A stretch of DNA of 64,000 nt, from NCBI GenBank assembly GCA_009829735.1, contig CM020618.1, positions 23,483,346 through 23,547,345 of the forward strand. Reading direction: 5' to 3'. The notes under the pieces are model-generated. The model did not search any database. It saw only the letters and a program-made list of their open reading frames with translations, and had not been told where the DNA came from. Source of the DNA: Pyropia yezoensis. Lineage: Eukaryota > Rhodophyta > Bangiophyceae > Bangiales > Bangiaceae. Positions 61,842-64,000 of this stretch are shown piece by piece. Position 1 is the stretch's first letter. Each line of letters starts with the position of its first letter. A program made the translations under genes and the position numbers.

Positions 61842-62641
61842 CGGCACCACGCCTGTACTTTTCCGACCTTCGCCGGCATCGCTCATGGCTGCAGACACTG
61901 AACGCTCCGCTCCTGCCTGCCGTTAACCGACGACGCCAGCCCCGATGCACTCTCACCCGCCAAGGACCATAGCGCTGTCGGACCCTCGGGTCAGCACGTA
62001 CAGGCTCGCCACGGTCCCCGCCCAAACTTTTATGATCACCCGGTGGGCAATCCTCGGCACCAGCCACGGTGCGTTCATCCCCCTCATCGCCAACATCTGT
62101 ACGGTCTTCGGGCGGGTGCTGCATGGTTCCGTGAGCCCACTGTGCCGGACCACCACCCGACCACCAACCAACAGAGTACTTTAGGTCGCCCCAGCTCGTC
62201 CCCGTGCTGTCCGCCATGTCGCGTTGCCGCGGACACAGCGTGTCGGGCTCAAATCCATCAGCCAATGAGAATTCTTAGAAAACAAATCTCAAATAGTATG
62301 CTGTGATTCCTGGCTTCCACCACTTTAGTGCGAACACTCGGCAACTGGGCACCACGCGGCACCGTGATGCACGATGTCGGCGTTGTCCAATCACAAGCAA
62401 ACAACGCAGAGACGGTCGTATGCAATGATGAAAAGCAAAAAAAAAAAAAAAAACCATGCTTTCGGGCCTTGACAGTTGATTGGCAGCCGAGGCCGGCCGC
62501 ACGACTCGACCAGATATTTTGGTCGGCCCCTCTGTCCGCCCACGACCTCCGCTCCGGTGTCTTCCACAACCCATTCAGCAGCGCTGCTGTCCAGCTGTGC
62601 GCGGCCAGTACGGGTGCGGTTTTTTCTTCCCCAGGCCGCAC
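61842..62641. other. Spacer after the Helitron ORF
   Basis: Probably contains the 3' end of the Helitron, not identified. At 61945-62184 both strands hold non-repetitive open frames (plus: RVSTYRLATVPAQTFMITRW; minus: VQMLAMRGMNAPWLVPRI), possibly a captured gene piece of unknown origin. An A17-A18 run lies at about 62439-62455. Confidence 0.35.
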
Positions 62642-62649
62642 TATAAATA
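62642..62649 (+). promoter_or_regulatory. TATA box
   Basis: TATAAATA, 123 nt before the ATG at 62772, preceded by GGCCGCAC. The spacing fits a core promoter with a 5'UTR of about 100 nt. Confidence 0.7.
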
Positions 62650-62771
62650 GGTTCTCACGGCGGTCAGCGGTGCGGATCCCCCCCACGACCGTAACGTACC
62701 GTGCTTTGCGCGCCACTTCTCGCAGTAATCCACACACCTCTCCTCCACCCGTTTCCACCCTCCTTCCCATC

Positions 62772-63910
62772 ATGGTGACCGGGCCCATCAATAAGTTTCT
62801 TGCGCGGGGCTCACAGCACCCGCGTTCCCAGGCGTCTCCTGGCCGCGTGTTCACGGCGCCCAAGCTCTCCGCGGTCGCCAGCACCTTCGTCGGAAACCTG
62901 TCGTTCTCGGCCTGCCTTTCATCCGCTTTTCTGCCGCCGGGCATGACAGCACGCTCCCTCGCCGAGTACAGCAAGGGTGGCGCTGTGATTTTTTACGACG
63001 CAACCGCGCCACTTAAGCTGCTTTTGACGCCGGACCAGAATCGTCACTTCCTCGCCTGCATTGAGCGCGGCGTGTGCAAGATCGGAGACGTACGATTTTT
63101 TTTTGCTCCCCCGCTGCGTTTCTATCGACTCGTATTTTATTATTGGTATTGGTATGGTTGCCATTGATCATTGGAGGAGACCGTGCCTAACTAATTTTCG
63201 ATGCATGGATGAATCGCTACATTGGTATTTTAAGCGGATGTCTTTTTTGGTGCTCTCTCGGCTTGTTCTTTTTTGTCACTCGTCAACCGCTACAGGTCGT
63301 CACCGTGAAGGTGCACACCGCCATGCTGTCGCAGCCGGAGCCGCACACCCTCCGCGCCGCTAGCAACATGGTGCTGGCGGTGGCGCCGACAGGCTGCCCC
63401 GGCATTTTCATGGACTCCCTTCCCATCCCGCTGGCCTGGGCGAAGTCTTTGCCTCCGTGGTGTGTCTTTTCGTCCGTCCTCACCCTCAACATGCAGACGA
63501 TCCGGTCCATGGGCGCGACATCCTCAGTGCAGGTCGTCGACCGCGTCGGCGAGCACGCCATGCTCACCATGCCGTCGTGGAACCTGTCAAACCTCTGGGG
63601 GGAGCTAAATCGCGTCACCCTCACCGACGTGCTATTTCCGTCACTCTGCAGCCCGTCCAACGCTTCCCGAGCCTTCCACTTCGGTGACGGGGCGACCGTC
63701 GAGGGTGTGTTCAAAGAGGTCAATTTCACGACAGGCATGACCTTTAACCAGACATACTGGTGGGTCCCTATGGTCTCCACCCCCGTGCCTACCCTGGAGG
63801 CAGACCGCATCGCCCGCGAATGGATGGCATATGCGGAGCCCGGTGCCAACAACGTGTTCTACGACCTCGTGCCCGTGGACGTCGGCGCCGCGGCGGAACG
63901 CTGTCGTTGA
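62772..63910 (+). CDS. Unrecognised two-exon gene
   Basis: Exon 1 is 62772-63089 and exon 2 is 63296-63910, with a 206-nt phase-0 intron (GTACGA...CTACAG), giving 310 residues. A canonical TATA box and a C/T-rich leader precede it. The first 55 residues are Ser/Ala/Arg-rich (SQHPRSQASPGRVFTAPK). The rest has alternating hydrophobic and polar stretches suggestive of beta structure: GGAVIFYDATAPLKLLLTPD, VVTVKVHTAML, NMVLAVAPTGCPGIFMDSLP, VEGVFKEVNFTTGMTFNQTY, NNVFYDLVPVDVG. No membrane helix, signal peptide or catalytic motif is evident. Base composition is about 55-60% GC, between the core genes and the Helitron. I do not recognise the family. A further 3' exon beyond the window is possible but not needed. 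Confidence 0.6.
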
Positions 63911-64000
63911 CCTCGTGGCGGACGAAAGCACGGCCTCACCAACTTCCGCACTGCTGGGCGCCGCCGCCGTCGCGCGGGTGAGGAGGAGGCGGAGGAGGAG

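Noticed and set aside
62262..62300. AACAAATCTC near 62283 as a further terminus of the 2.2-kb TIR family
   Set aside because: Only a 10-base match; the diagnostic CATGCACA..ACGAG core is absent.
62439..62455. A17-A18 run as a possible retroposed poly(A) tail (also 7296-7313)
   Set aside because: No flanking target duplication and no processed-gene sequence on the 5' side.

Overview
The window is nuclear DNA from a GC-rich eukaryote. The genes have GT-AG introns, mostly with GTACGT-like donors, and several are intronless over kilobases. Mature proteins carry ER (HDEL) or plastid-like Arg/Ala/Pro-rich leaders, and there are eukaryote-only proteins: LSm5, UGGT, an AMPK/SnRK1 beta subunit, an acyl-CoA-binding protein, MFSD5 and NDUFA1. 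Few introns, very high GC, many C/G homopolymers over 20 nt and plastid-style leaders suggest a GC-rich alga, perhaps a bangiophyte red alga (Porphyra/Pyropia-like). That last step is inference; no marker gene proves it.

Layout. 1-460: 3' end of a bacterial-type guanine deaminase. 461-15 kb: accessory DNA with low-complexity blocks, a complete 1.3-kb TIR transposon (2189-3491) with an 8-bp target duplication and an alpha-carbonic anhydrase fragment inside it, a truncated segmental copy of the LSM5 gene (4241-5087), an orphan membrane-protein gene (6072-6581, minus) and a ~155-bp tandem array (13.4-14.0 kb). 15.05-19.07 kb: a Crypton-type tyrosine recombinase ORF with a GCR1_C-like tail. 20.6-21.7 kb: intact LSM5. 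22.2-24.3 kb: MFSD5-like molybdate transporter. 25.5-27.7 kb: two adjacent TIR elements, one of the same family as the element at 2.2 kb and one flanked by TA. 27.96-28.9 kb: NDUFA1-like complex I subunit.

29.4-53.2 kb is the conserved gene-rich part: UGGT (minus), a divergent NAD(P)H-hydrate epimerase-like protein (minus, frameshifted at a homopolymer), a small one-helix protein (plus), plastid-type cystathionine beta-lyase (minus), a PP4R1-like HEAT protein (plus), acyl-CoA-binding protein (plus) and AMPK/SnRK1 beta subunit (plus). The epimerase-like gene and the lyase gene share a nearly duplicated leader peptide, suggesting that a targeting sequence was copied between neighbours.

53.2-64 kb is again mobile-element territory: AT-rich palindromic blocks, a pogo/Tigger-like transposase tail, an orphan terminus of the 2.2-kb TIR family and a 1752-codon uninterrupted Helitron Rep-helicase ORF (56583-61841) with lower GC than its surroundings. 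It ends with an unrecognised two-exon gene with a TATA box (62772-63910).

Most long open frames in the GC-rich low-complexity blocks (7.5-13 kb, 43-45 kb minus strand, 54.9-56.5 kb) look like composition artefacts. No rRNA, CRISPR or convincing tRNA was seen. Intron and start choices were made by eye from splice consensus, reading phase and family alignment from memory, not from transcripts.
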